Source: an uncultured Clostridia bacterium
GTDB taxonomy: Bacteria > Bacillota > Clostridia > Lachnospirales > Lachnospiraceae
Assembly: GCA_947304065.1 (NCBI GenBank)
Contig: CAMZAI010000045.1
Span: forward strand, 1 to 15,702
Direction: 5' to 3'
DNA length: 15,702 bases
A model generated the notes under the pieces. It did no database searches, had not been told where the DNA came from, and saw nothing but the letters and a program-made list of their open reading frames with translations. Below, piece by piece: positions 1 to 7,165 of the stretch (its first letter is position 1; every line of letters starts with the position of its first letter). A program made the position numbers and the translations under genes.

Positions 1-5
1 ATTTC

Positions 6-1664
6 TCAGCCCTTCTCGAGAGCCAGGGTCCTGGTGGTCAGATCGCAGACCTCAGAGGGTCCGAAATACTGGATCGCGCCGGGATAGGTGAAGCAGGTCT
101 CAAGCGCCCACTTTTCCCTGTTGGCCTCAAAGTACTTGAAAGGCTTTCCGTCGAGCTCAACAAGAGCCTTGCGGATAACGGGCTTGTCCTCACCGTTGCG
201 TCTCTCGATGTTCATCATCTTGGTGATGGGCATACCGCCTGCAACCCACTGATCGGCGGGCTTGGAAATATTCGAAACCTTCGAAAGGTATCCGGTATAG
301 CCGTACTGGATGAGCATGAATGCATTGTAACCGAGCGAGTAGCAGTAATCCGCATCAAAGTTCGAAGGGAATGCGCATCTTCCCTCGTATCCGAAGAAGT
401 GATGCTGTGTTCCGAACTTACCCTTGTAAGTGCCTGCTGCCTTTCTTCTTTCAAGCTCTGCGCCTACCATCTCCGCGAAAAGCTTCTCGGACTCGATGAG
501 TGAAACCTGTACATTGCCGTGAGGATCTCTCTCAAGGAAAAGCTGCTGCTGGATGCCGCGGGGAAGTACATCAAATACAGCCATAGCTTCTGCGGTAAGG
601 CCGTTCTTGATGAATGCGTACTTATCCTTCCATGAAGGAAGCGAGTTGAACTCTTCGGTCTTCTTGCCTGCAAGAAGCTCGTTGATCTCAGCGATAAGAG
701 CGGAGAACTCGGGAACGAACTCTACGATACCCTCGGGAATGATGACAACACCGAAGTAATTGCCGTTGGCTGCTCTCTTCTCTACCGAATCAGCGATGTA
801 ATTCGTGATCTGTGCAAGAGACATCTTCTTTGCGGCAACTTCCTCACCGATGAGGCAGATGTTGGGCTGTGTCTCAAGCGCGCACTCAAGAGCTACATGC
901 GAAGCGGAACGGCCCATAACCTTGATGAAATGCCAGTACTTCTTGGCCGAATTCGCATCTCTCTCGATATTTCCGATGAGGCCGCTGTAAGTCTTTGTAG
1001 CTGTATCGAAACCGAACGAAGCTTCGATGTCCTCGTTCTTTAAGTCGCCGTCAATGGTCTTGGGGCATCCGATAACCTGTACGCCGGTGTTGTGAGCAGC
1101 CATGTACTCGGCAAGAACGGCTGCGTTGGTGTTGGAATCATCGCCGCCGATGATAACGATAGCAGTAAGTCCGTGCTTCTTCGCGACCTCGGTAACGATC
1201 TTGGACTGCTCCTCGGTCTCAAGCTTCGTTCTGCCGGAACCGATGATATCGAAACCGCCGGTATTTCTGTACTCATTTATGAATTCATCGGTGAACTCAA
1301 CGTAATCGTCGTCGATAAGTCCGCTGGGGCCGCCCTTGAATCCGAGCAGGACATTGTTCCTGTCCGTCGCCTTTAATGCGTCATAGAGACCTGTGATAAC
1401 ATTGTGTCCGCCGGGTGCCTGTCCGCCCGAAAGGATAACTCCGACAACCTGCTTCTTTGCGGGTGCCGTATTCTGTCCCTTTACGAAGGTAACCTCTTTC
1501 TTACCGTAGGTGTTGGGGAAAAGCGCCTTGATCTTGTCCTGATCCGCAACGCTCTGTGTTGCTTCGCCTTCGCTTACGCAGATGTCTGCGATTCCGTGTC
1601 TGAGCATTCCGGGAAGCTTCGGATTATACTCATATCTTGCTTTCTGAAGCGGTGAAACATCCAT
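6..1664 (-). CDS. pfp: PPi-dependent 6-phosphofructokinase (diphosphate--fructose-6-phosphate 1-phosphotransferase), long form
   Basis: A cytoplasmic glycolytic enzyme that reversibly phosphorylates fructose-6-phosphate with pyrophosphate instead of ATP. The 552-residue protein has the phosphofructokinase signatures in order: GGQAPGG at 80-86, GGDDS at 173-177, PKTIDGD at 201-207 and a later MGRSASH motif. The second Asp in GGDDS and the Lys in PKTIDGD are the known marks of PPi use; ATP enzymes have GGDGS and PGTID. The length fits the long clade of about 550 residues related to the plant beta subunit, against about 320 for bacterial ATP-PFK. The ATG start is preceded by an AAAGGAGAGT ribosome binding site (1671-1680). 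It is the last gene in the minus-strand series, 119 bases after uppP, with its own promoter at 1743-1771. The TGA stop is at 6-8, so the gene is complete, but any terminator lies outside the window. The function is secure; the physiological direction of the reaction is not known. Confidence 0.95.
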   Translation of the reverse strand: MDVSPLQKARYEYNPKLPGMLRHGIADICVSEGEATQSVADQDKIKALFPNTYGKKEVTFVKGQNTAPAKKQVVGVILSGGQAPGGHNVITGLYDALKATDRNNVLLGFKGGPSGLIDDDYVEFTDEFINEYRNTGGFDIIGSGRTKLETEEQSKIVTEVAKKHGLTAIVIIGGDDSNTNAAVLAEYMAAHNTGVQVIGCPKTIDGDLKNEDIEASFGFDTATKTYSGLIGNIERDANSAKKYWHFIKVMGRSASHVALECALETQPNICLIGEEVAAKKMSLAQITNYIADSVEKRAANGNYFGVVIIPEGIVEFVPEFSALIAEINELLAGKKTEEFNSLPSWKDKYAFIKNGLTAEAMAVFDVLPRGIQQQLFLERDPHGNVQVSLIESEKLFAEMVGAELERRKAAGTYKGKFGTQHHFFGYEGRCAFPSNFDADYCYSLGYNAFMLIQYGYTGYLSKVSNISKPADQWVAGGMPITKMMNIERRNGEDKPVIRKALVELDGKPFKYFEANREKWALETCFTYPGAIQYFGPSEVCDLTTRTLALEKG

Positions 1665-1742
1665 TTTGGTACTCTCCTTTTTCTTTAACTTATTTCATAC
1701 AGCCCGATCCGCCCTCTCGTGGTCAGGCCCATTCAGTCGCGT

Positions 1743-1771
1743 ATTCTAGCATAAAAAGCCGCTCAAGTAAA
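1743..1771 (-). promoter_or_regulatory. Sigma-A-type promoter for pfp
   Basis: On the minus strand a -35 TTTACT (1766-1771) and a -10 TAGAAT (1743-1748) are separated by exactly 17 bases, and the -10 has a TGC extension in front of it. The predicted start is about 70 bases upstream of the pfp ATG. The -35 lies only 12 bases beyond the uppP stop codon, so pfp can be transcribed separately from the aro-uppP series. A 13-base palindrome, AAAGTTAAACTTT (1769-1781), overlaps the -35. Confidence 0.7.
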
Positions 1772-1783
1772 GTTAAACTTTTG

Positions 1784-2644
1784 TTAAGCTATAAATAAAC
1801 CGTACGCGAGCACGACAGCGCCGAGCACGATCCTGTACCAGCCGAAGGGTTTGAAATCGTGCTTTCTGATATATCCGAGCAGCAGTTTGATAACGAGCAG
1901 CGACACAAGGAACGCCACGATCATTCCGACCGCAAGGATGACTGCCTCCGCCGAAGTAAAATCGAATCCGAACTTAACGAGCTTTAAGAGGCTCGCTCCG
2001 AGCATGACAGGAACCGCGAGGAAGAATGTGTATTCCGCGGCAACCGTTCTCGAAACGCCGATGAGCAGCGCTCCCACGATCGTCGCGCCCGAACGCGAGG
2101 TTCCGGGGAATACCGCAGCGATGACCTGGAACAGGCCGATCAGCAGCGCCGTGGTATAGGTAATGTCCGCGATCGAATTGATCTTCGCGGGCTTGTCCGC
2201 ATTACGGTTCTCGATCACAATGAAGGCCACGCCGAATACGATCAGCATGATCGCAACAGTCGTGTAATTATAGAACAGCTCCTCGAAAACATCGTCGAAG
2301 AGGATGCCGATGATCGCCGCCGGCACGCAGGACACGAGAATATGGAACCACATAATGAAAATGTCTTTTTTGATCCAGCTTCCCACGCCTTTCTCCGAAA
2401 GCGGCATCGCGTTGTCTTTGTGTCCGAAAGGCCAGAGCCGCTTCCAGAACAGCACTACGACCGCAAGGATCGCGCCGAGCTGGATAACCACCTCGAACAT
2501 GCTGTAAAACGCCTCCGAAACATCCAGCTTCACGAACTCGTTCAGAAGGATCATATGTCCGGTGCTGCTGATCGGCAGCCACTCGGTGATGCCTTCCACG
2601 ATACCGAAAAGTATCGCCTTTAAGATCTCAATAAAATCTGCCAT
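1784..2644 (-). CDS. uppP: Undecaprenyl-diphosphatase (UppP/BacA family)
   Basis: An integral membrane phosphatase that turns undecaprenyl pyrophosphate into undecaprenyl phosphate, the lipid carrier for peptidoglycan and other wall polymers; overexpression of the family gives bacitracin resistance. The 286-residue protein is mostly hydrophobic helices, and has both family signatures: the Glu-rich motif GIVEGITEWLPISSTGH at about 14-30 and PGTSRSG at 180-186, whose Ser/Arg residues belong to the active site. Length is normal for the family. I placed the start at the ATG of MADFIEIL (2642-2644). An in-frame ORF reaches 33 codons further upstream, but those codons overlap aroF and do not look like UppP. 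A GGGAG site stands about 12 bases before this ATG, slightly far. The gene starts 41 bases after the aroF stop, so it may be read through from the aro operon; a lone consensus -10 (2664-2669) also lies in that gap. Confidence 0.95.
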   Translation of the reverse strand: MADFIEILKAILFGIVEGITEWLPISSTGHMILLNEFVKLDVSEAFYSMFEVVIQLGAILAVVVLFWKRLWPFGHKDNAMPLSEKGVGSWIKKDIFIMWFHILVSCVPAAIIGILFDDVFEELFYNYTTVAIMLIVFGVAFIVIENRNADKPAKINSIADITYTTALLIGLFQVIAAVFPGTSRSGATIVGALLIGVSRTVAAEYTFFLAVPVMLGASLLKLVKFGFDFTSAEAVILAVGMIVAFLVSLLVIKLLLGYIRKHDFKPFGWYRIVLGAVVLAYGLFIA

Positions 2645-2663
2645 TTCTTTTGTTTTCTCCCTT

Positions 2664-2669
2664 ATTATA
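2664..2669 (-). promoter_or_regulatory. Possible internal -10 element before uppP
   Basis: A perfect TATAAT lies on the minus strand in the 41-base aroF-uppP gap. At 17 bases upstream the hexamer is GCTGTA, a poor -35, and there is no TGn extension. It may be a weak secondary promoter for uppP or chance in an AT-rich gap. Confidence 0.25.
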
Positions 2670-2685
2670 CGTTTTTCCCAAAGCC

Positions 2686-3714
2686 TTACAGCGCGGACAT
2701 GATATTGTCCAGCAGGCGCTTTGTCTTGTCCCAGCCGAGGCACGCGTCGGTGATCGATTTTCCGTAAACGCCGCCGTCCACGCTCTGATTGCCGTCCTCG
2801 ATATAGCTCTCCACCATGAAACCCTTCACGATCTTCTTTACTCTCGCATCATGCTTGCATGAATTGAGGACCTCGTTGATGATCCTGGGCTGTTCGAAAG
2901 GATTCTTTCCCGAATTCGAATGGTTGGTGTCCACGATCACCGCGGGATTCACAAGATTGCGCTCGTCAAATGCGTTGCAGAGCCTGATCAGATCCTCGTA
3001 GTGATAGTTGGGCTGAGGCTCGCCGTGCTTGTTGGTGTAGCCGCGAAGGATCGCATGGGCGTAAGGATTGCCGTCGGAGCGTACCTCCCAGCCTCTGTAG
3101 ATAAAGGTATGCGCATGCTGCGCCGCAGCTATGCCGTTAAGCATTACACTGTAATCGCCGCTCGTCGGGTTCTTCATTCCGACCGGAGTATCGATTCCGC
3201 TGGCAGTCAGCCTGTGCTGCTGGTCTTCTACCGAACGCGCGCCTACAGCAACGTATGCGAGCAGATCGTCGAGATACTGGTAGTTCTCGGGATAGAGCAT
3301 CTCGTCCGCGCAGGCAAAGCCCGTGTCGCTGATCGCTCTCATGTGCAGATGCCTGGTCGCGATCAGGCCCTTGAACAGGTCTGTCTTCTCGTGGGGATTC
3401 GGCTGATGGAGCATGCCCTTGTAGCCCTCGCCCGTGGTCCTGGGCTTATTTGTATAGATCCTGGGGATAATGAGGATCTTGTCCTTAATCTCTTCCTGAA
3501 TGGGAGTCAGTCTCGAAATATAGTCGATAACGCTTTCCTCATTATCCGCGGAGCAGGGTCCGATGATCAGGACCAGTTTGTCGCTTCTTCCGGAAAAAAC
3601 CGCTTCGAGCTGCGCCCTTTTGGTCGCAACTATCTCCGCCATTTTCCCCGTGAGCGGATACATTTCCTTGATCTCTGCCGGGATCGCCAGCTGCTTTATG
3701 AATTCAACTTTCAT
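2686..3714 (-). CDS. aroF: 3-deoxy-7-phosphoheptulonate (DAHP) synthase, type I alpha class
   Basis: The first committed step of the shikimate pathway: condensation of phosphoenolpyruvate with erythrose-4-phosphate to DAHP, a metal-dependent reaction in the cytoplasm. The 342-residue TIM-barrel protein has all four metal ligands of the AroF/G/H family: Cys54 in GPCS, His265 in DTNHSNSGK, Glu302 in MVESYIEDGNQ and Asp323 in GKSITDAC. Substrate motifs KPRTT (90-94) and GARSVEDQQHR (158-168) are also present. Length matches the E. coli paralogues (about 350), and there is no fused chorismate mutase or ACT domain. The ATG overlaps the tyrA stop in an ATGA arrangement (4 bases), with AGGAAAG just upstream, so translation is probably coupled to tyrA. 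The symbol aroF is a family label; the sequence does not show which amino acid, if any, inhibits it. It is the last pathway gene in the operon although it catalyses the first step. Confidence 0.95.
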   Translation of the reverse strand: MKVEFIKQLAIPAEIKEMYPLTGKMAEIVATKRAQLEAVFSGRSDKLVLIIGPCSADNEESVIDYISRLTPIQEEIKDKILIIPRIYTNKPRTTGEGYKGMLHQPNPHEKTDLFKGLIATRHLHMRAISDTGFACADEMLYPENYQYLDDLLAYVAVGARSVEDQQHRLTASGIDTPVGMKNPTSGDYSVMLNGIAAAQHAHTFIYRGWEVRSDGNPYAHAILRGYTNKHGEPQPNYHYEDLIRLCNAFDERNLVNPAVIVDTNHSNSGKNPFEQPRIINEVLNSCKHDARVKKIVKGFMVESYIEDGNQSVDGGVYGKSITDACLGWDKTKRLLDNIMSAL

Positions 3715-4589
3715 TTGTCTTTCCTCACATTCTGCTTCCTGTCGAAGCGCTCGCGCCTCTTGGTCGAAAGCTTCATTTTTTCTTTAAGTCCCTCAGCGTT
3801 ATCGGTCTCGATCAGCGTCCTGATCTCTGTCAGCTCGTCGATAAACCGGTTCATCTCGCGCAGCAGCGGCTCCTTGTTCATAAAGAAAAGCTCGCTCCAC
3901 ATCTTTTCATTTATATGCGCGATCCTGGTCAGGTCGCGGAAGGAATCGCCGGTGTACTCGCTCAGGTGCTCATTGTCGTTGCAGGTCATGAGCGCCACCG
4001 CAATGCAGTGCGTGAGCTGCGAAACGAACGCGATCATCTCGTCGTGCTCCTCGGGAGTAAGCACCGCCACACGGTTAAATCCGAGTATCCTGCCCAGATT
4101 CTCGCACCACTCAATGCTCTCCGGAGTATTCTTTTCCGTCGGTACCACGATAAAGTTCGCGTCGCGGAATATCCTGTCGTCGCTGTAAGCCACGCCCGAG
4201 AGCTCGCGTCCCGCCATCGGATGCGCCGCGATAAACTCGACGTCTTCCCTTAATATCTTCTGGATATCGTACACGACCGCACTCTTGATGCCCGTAACGT
4301 CCGTGATCCTGATACCGCTCTTGAAGTATTTCTGATTGTCGCGTATCCAGTCGGTGATGATCCTCGGATAGAGCGCCATGATAATGCAGTCCGCTTCTCC
4401 GATCAGCTTAGGATCCGCTTCTGTCGCGCCCTCGTCGATGATCCCGTTTTCCTTTGCAAACCGGATCGACTCCGCATCGGTATCGATCGCAAAGACCGTA
4501 TATCCGAATCGCTTCAGCGCCTTCGCGTAGCTGCCGCCGATCAGTCCGAGTCCGACGATCAGTATCTTCTTTTTGATTATCCATTCCAT
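3711..4589 (-). CDS. tyrA: Prephenate dehydrogenase (no ACT domain)
   Basis: Oxidatively decarboxylates prephenate to 4-hydroxyphenylpyruvate on the way to tyrosine. The 292-residue protein opens with a Rossmann motif GLGLIGG at 13-19, and Asp36 at the end of the second strand suggests NAD+ rather than NADP+. The family motif HPMAGREL is at 123-130, with His123 matching the catalytic His, and GDSFRDLTRIA is at 214-224. It stops near the end of the helical dimerisation domain, so it lacks the C-terminal ACT domain found in many Bacillota TyrA proteins of about 370 residues, and it has no fused chorismate mutase. Its start overlaps the end of aroA by 13 bases and its stop overlaps the aroF start by 4, which suggests coupled translation. 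A GAGGTGG site lies just before the ATG. Its prephenate presumably comes from the mutase domain of PheA in the same operon. Confidence 0.94.
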   Translation of the reverse strand: MEWIIKKKILIVGLGLIGGSYAKALKRFGYTVFAIDTDAESIRFAKENGIIDEGATEADPKLIGEADCIIMALYPRIITDWIRDNQKYFKSGIRITDVTGIKSAVVYDIQKILREDVEFIAAHPMAGRELSGVAYSDDRIFRDANFIVVPTEKNTPESIEWCENLGRILGFNRVAVLTPEEHDEMIAFVSQLTHCIAVALMTCNDNEHLSEYTGDSFRDLTRIAHINEKMWSELFFMNKEPLLREMNRFIDELTEIRTLIETDNAEGLKEKMKLSTKRRERFDRKQNVRKDK

Positions 4590-5845
4590 GTTTCGTCCAC
4601 CTCAATCCCGAGTGACTTTATATCTTTGAAAAAGCCCGGATAGCTCTTATTTACCGCTTCCGCGCCGATGAGCCCTCCGCCCGTGAGACTGAGCAGCAGC
4701 GCCATCGACATCACGATCCTGTGATCGTTGTGTCCGTGCACGGGGCCCTTCGGCGCTTTAAGCCCGCATCCTATCCTCACGGAATTCTCTTCCTGCTCCG
4801 TTTCGATCCCGAACGCCGCAAGTTCCTCGCACATCACGCGTCCGCGGTCGCTCTCCTTTATCTTCAGGCGCTTCGTGCCCGTAAAATATCCGCCCTTGTT
4901 TGCCGCCGCAACGGCAAAGAGCACGGGTCCGAGGTCGGGGCAGTCGGAAATGTCAAGCTCCGCCGCTCCTGACTTAAGCGCCTCAAAATAATCCTTATAC
5001 ACGCGGTCTCCCTGCAGGGAAGTCCCGTCGAGTCCTTCAACCTTCACATCGCCGCCGATACAGTTGAACGCATCGAGAAATGCCGCGTTTGAGTAATCGC
5101 CCTCAACGGTGATGTCGACCGGCTTATACTCCTGTCCGCCCGGGATCAGGTATTCGGTATCGCTCTTTTCAATGACCTTAACTCCTGCCTTCGAAAGAGC
5201 GCTGATCGTGAGCATGATGTAAGATCTGCTCTCGACCGGAGGGATCAGCCTGATCGTGCTGTCGCCGGCAAGCAGCGGCAGGACAAACATAAGTCCCGTA
5301 ATAAACTGGCTGCTGACATTGCCCGCGATCTCATACTCCTGTGCCTTCAGCCTGCCCTCAACATATATATGGTCGTCGTTCTTTTTAAATGTTATTCCGC
5401 ATTTCTCGCAGATATCCTCGTAAATACCGAACGGTCTCGAGCGCAGCGTTTCGCTTCCGAAGAATCTCGAAGGCTTCCCGGAAAGCATCGCGAGCGCCAT
5501 GAAAAAACGCATCGTGCTTCCGCTCTCGCGGCAGAGAAAATCCTGTGCCGCTCCGGCTTCGCTCATTACCGCGTCAGACGCGTCCGCATTTCCGCAATGA
5601 CCAATGTTTTTCAGACTGTCTCCGACGCCTTCGACGCTCACACAGTCCCCGCTGACATCCGCTTTCGCACCGAGCGCGCGTATGCAGTCGAGCGTCGCCA
5701 GTATATCCTGTGAGAGATCGACATTCCTTATGACGCTTTTTCCGCCGGCCAATGCCGCGCAGATAATGTGCCGGTGCGCCATGCTTTTTGAAGGAGGCGC
5801 GGTAACCGTTCCCCGCGCTGTTGATCTTTTGATGTATAAGTTCAT
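4577..5845 (-). CDS. aroA: 3-phosphoshikimate 1-carboxyvinyltransferase (EPSP synthase)
   Basis: Transfers the enolpyruvyl group of PEP to shikimate-3-phosphate, step six of the pathway. The 422-residue protein has the expected sites: PPSKS at 17-21, ESGSTMRF at 107-114, SSQF at 178-181, the catalytic Asp304 in DCPDL, Glu331 in LKIKESDR, and GHNDHRIVMSMA at 371-382. Two things differ from the E. coli-type enzyme. The position equal to Pro101 is Phe114, and the position equal to Thr97 is Ser110. There is also an Ala/Asp-rich insert at about 82-101, just before the ESGST motif. Changes at those two positions are known to affect glyphosate sensitivity in other EPSP synthases, so it may not be a classic class I enzyme; no sensitivity can be read from sequence alone. 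The ATG at 5843-5845 has only a weak upstream ATGGAACG site. The 3' end overlaps tyrA by 13 bases. Confidence 0.95.
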   Translation of the reverse strand: MNLYIKRSTARGTVTAPPSKSMAHRHIICAALAGGKSVIRNVDLSQDILATLDCIRALGAKADVSGDCVSVEGVGDSLKNIGHCGNADASDAVMSEAGAAQDFLCRESGSTMRFFMALAMLSGKPSRFFGSETLRSRPFGIYEDICEKCGITFKKNDDHIYVEGRLKAQEYEIAGNVSSQFITGLMFVLPLLAGDSTIRLIPPVESRSYIMLTISALSKAGVKVIEKSDTEYLIPGGQEYKPVDITVEGDYSNAAFLDAFNCIGGDVKVEGLDGTSLQGDRVYKDYFEALKSGAAELDISDCPDLGPVLFAVAAANKGGYFTGTKRLKIKESDRGRVMCEELAAFGIETEQEENSVRIGCGLKAPKGPVHGHNDHRIVMSMALLLSLTGGGLIGAEAVNKSYPGFFKDIKSLGIEVDETWNG

Positions 5846-5884
5846 CTTATTCGTTCCATTATCAATTCTTATGTGCGTTCTGCT

Positions 5885-6319
5885 TCAGCTTCCGTATTTT
5901 TCGACAAGATGATCGATCGCTTCAATGTAGCCCTGCAGTCCGTGTCCCGTTATCGTTTCCTCACAGGCGGCGCGGATGTAGCTGATCTGTCTGAAGTCCT
6001 CTCTCTTCGACACATCGGAGATATGCACCTCTATCATCGGGAGTCCGACGGCCTTCGCCGCGTCAAGTATCGCGATGCTCGTGTGAGTATACGCTCCCGG
6101 ATTGATGACTATGCCGTCGCACATTCCGTAGGACTGCTGAATGAAATCGACCAGGTCGCCCTCATGATTGCTCTGCTGAAGCTCAACCTCGATCCCGATC
6201 TCATCGCAATGCGCCTTTATCATCGCGCAGAGAGCCCCGTAGCTCTCGCTCCCGTAGATGCCCGGCTCCCTGATACCCAGCATGTTCAGGTTCGGTCCGT
6301 TTATAACTTTGATCTTCAT
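5885..6319 (-). CDS. aroQ: 3-dehydroquinate dehydratase, type II
   Basis: Dehydrates 3-dehydroquinate to 3-dehydroshikimate, step three. The 144-residue length fits the small dodecameric type II enzymes (about 140-155). Visible motifs are INGPNLNMLGIREP at 6-19, the catalytic Tyr22 in IYG, NHEGDLVD at 51-58, INPGAYTHTS at 72-81 and EVHISD at 97-102 with the active-site His99. I chose the ATG at 6317-6319, preceded by a GGAG six bases upstream; the family begins almost directly at the NGPNLN strand. A longer frame from a TTG at 6364 would add 15 residues that do not resemble the family. It lies 53 bases after aroE and 39 before aroA in the same operon. Confidence 0.95.
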   Translation of the reverse strand: MKIKVINGPNLNMLGIREPGIYGSESYGALCAMIKAHCDEIGIEVELQQSNHEGDLVDFIQQSYGMCDGIVINPGAYTHTSIAILDAAKAVGLPMIEVHISDVSKREDFRQISYIRAACEETITGHGLQGYIEAIDHLVEKYGS

Positions 6320-6372
6320 CCGTGCTCCGTTCCGTGCCGCTTTTCCGGCACTGATCATTCGCAAAAAGACTG

Positions 6373-7131
6373 TTACATATCGAGAAAATATCTCGTGATC
6401 TCTTCTGCCTTCTCCTCATCGATCGTCTGCCCGGAGAAGTACTCCGCTGCTGCGACCGCCTGCCTTACAAGCATCCTTAAACCGCCCACGGCAGGGATGC
6501 CCTTCGCTCTCGCCTGCTTCATAAGCAGCGTCTCACGCGGATTTGCCACCACGTCGATGACTCCCTTGAGCTTAAAGAAAGGTTCGATATCTATCGGCGA
6601 TGCGTCGGTCTTCGGGAACATACCGACCGGCGTCGCGTTGATAATGAAATCCGCGTCCCGAAAGCTCTCATAAGCCTCATCATAAGTTATCGCGCCGTCT
6701 CTTCCGCTGCGGCTCACGTTTTTCACCACTGCCGCTCCCAGGCTCGCGCATACGGCGCGTGCAGTCTTCGAGGTTCCGCCTGTACCAAGTATCAAAATCG
6801 TACTACCGCTGTAGTCGTGTCCCTCGCTCAGCATCAGATTCCTGAGTCCCGCGAAATCCGTGTTGTAGCCGTACAGCTTTCCGTCACGGTTCACTATCGT
6901 ATTGACCGCTCCGATCGCGGCCGCCCTCTCATCCATTTGGGCAAGGTACGGAATCACCTTTTCCTTGTAAGGGATAGTAACATTGATCCCCTTGAAATCC
7001 CTCGCCTGCATGAACGCGTCCAGCCCGTCCTGCGGTATCTCGCACAGCTCGTAGGGATACAGCCCGATCCTGCCGTGTATTTCGGCGGAAATGCTGTGTC
7101 CGAGCTTTTCTCCGATCAATCCGTACTGCAT
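6373..7131 (-). CDS. aroE: Shikimate dehydrogenase
   Basis: Reduces 3-dehydroshikimate to shikimate with NADPH, step four. The 252-residue protein (family usually 260-290, so slightly short) has the substrate-site residues Ser13 and Ser15 in GHSISAE, Lys56 in NVTIPYKE, Asn77 in GAVNT, Asp92 in YNTDFAG and Gln224 in LVRQA. The nucleotide-binding loop is GTGGTSKT at 116-123, and the basic SRSGR stretch (140-144) fits NADP binding. NATPVGM (165-171) and NPRETLL (197-203) are typical of the family. The usual Pro in the HSxSP motif is Ala here, a mild change. The ATG has a CGGAGAGA site upstream. The gene follows aroC by 34 bases. Lys56 and Asp92 support shikimate rather than a non-catalytic homologue. 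Confidence 0.94.
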   Translation of the reverse strand: MQYGLIGEKLGHSISAEIHGRIGLYPYELCEIPQDGLDAFMQARDFKGINVTIPYKEKVIPYLAQMDERAAAIGAVNTIVNRDGKLYGYNTDFAGLRNLMLSEGHDYSGSTILILGTGGTSKTARAVCASLGAAVVKNVSRSGRDGAITYDEAYESFRDADFIINATPVGMFPKTDASPIDIEPFFKLKGVIDVVANPRETLLMKQARAKGIPAVGGLRMLVRQAVAAAEYFSGQTIDEEKAEEITRYFLDM

Positions 7132-7165
7132 AAATCTCTCCGTTTCGTCAGATCTCCAAACCCGG

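Noticed and set aside
1665..1783. Terminator between uppP and pfp
   Set aside because: No GC stem with a T-run is present on the minus strand; the TTTTT near 1752 follows no stem. The gap is explained by the pfp promoter and leader.
2645..2743. Longer UppP start overlapping aroF
   Set aside because: The added 33 residues are charged and unlike UppP, whose first helix and active-site motif directly follow the ATG at 2644.
2920..4188. A 422-codon plus-strand ORF
   Set aside because: It lies antisense to tyrA and aroF, spans their junction, resembles no family and has no ribosome site; both minus-strand genes have intact motifs across the same bases.
6320..6364. TTG start giving a 159-residue AroQ
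   Set aside because: The 15 extra residues do not fit the family, and the internal ATG has a good GGAG site at the right distance.
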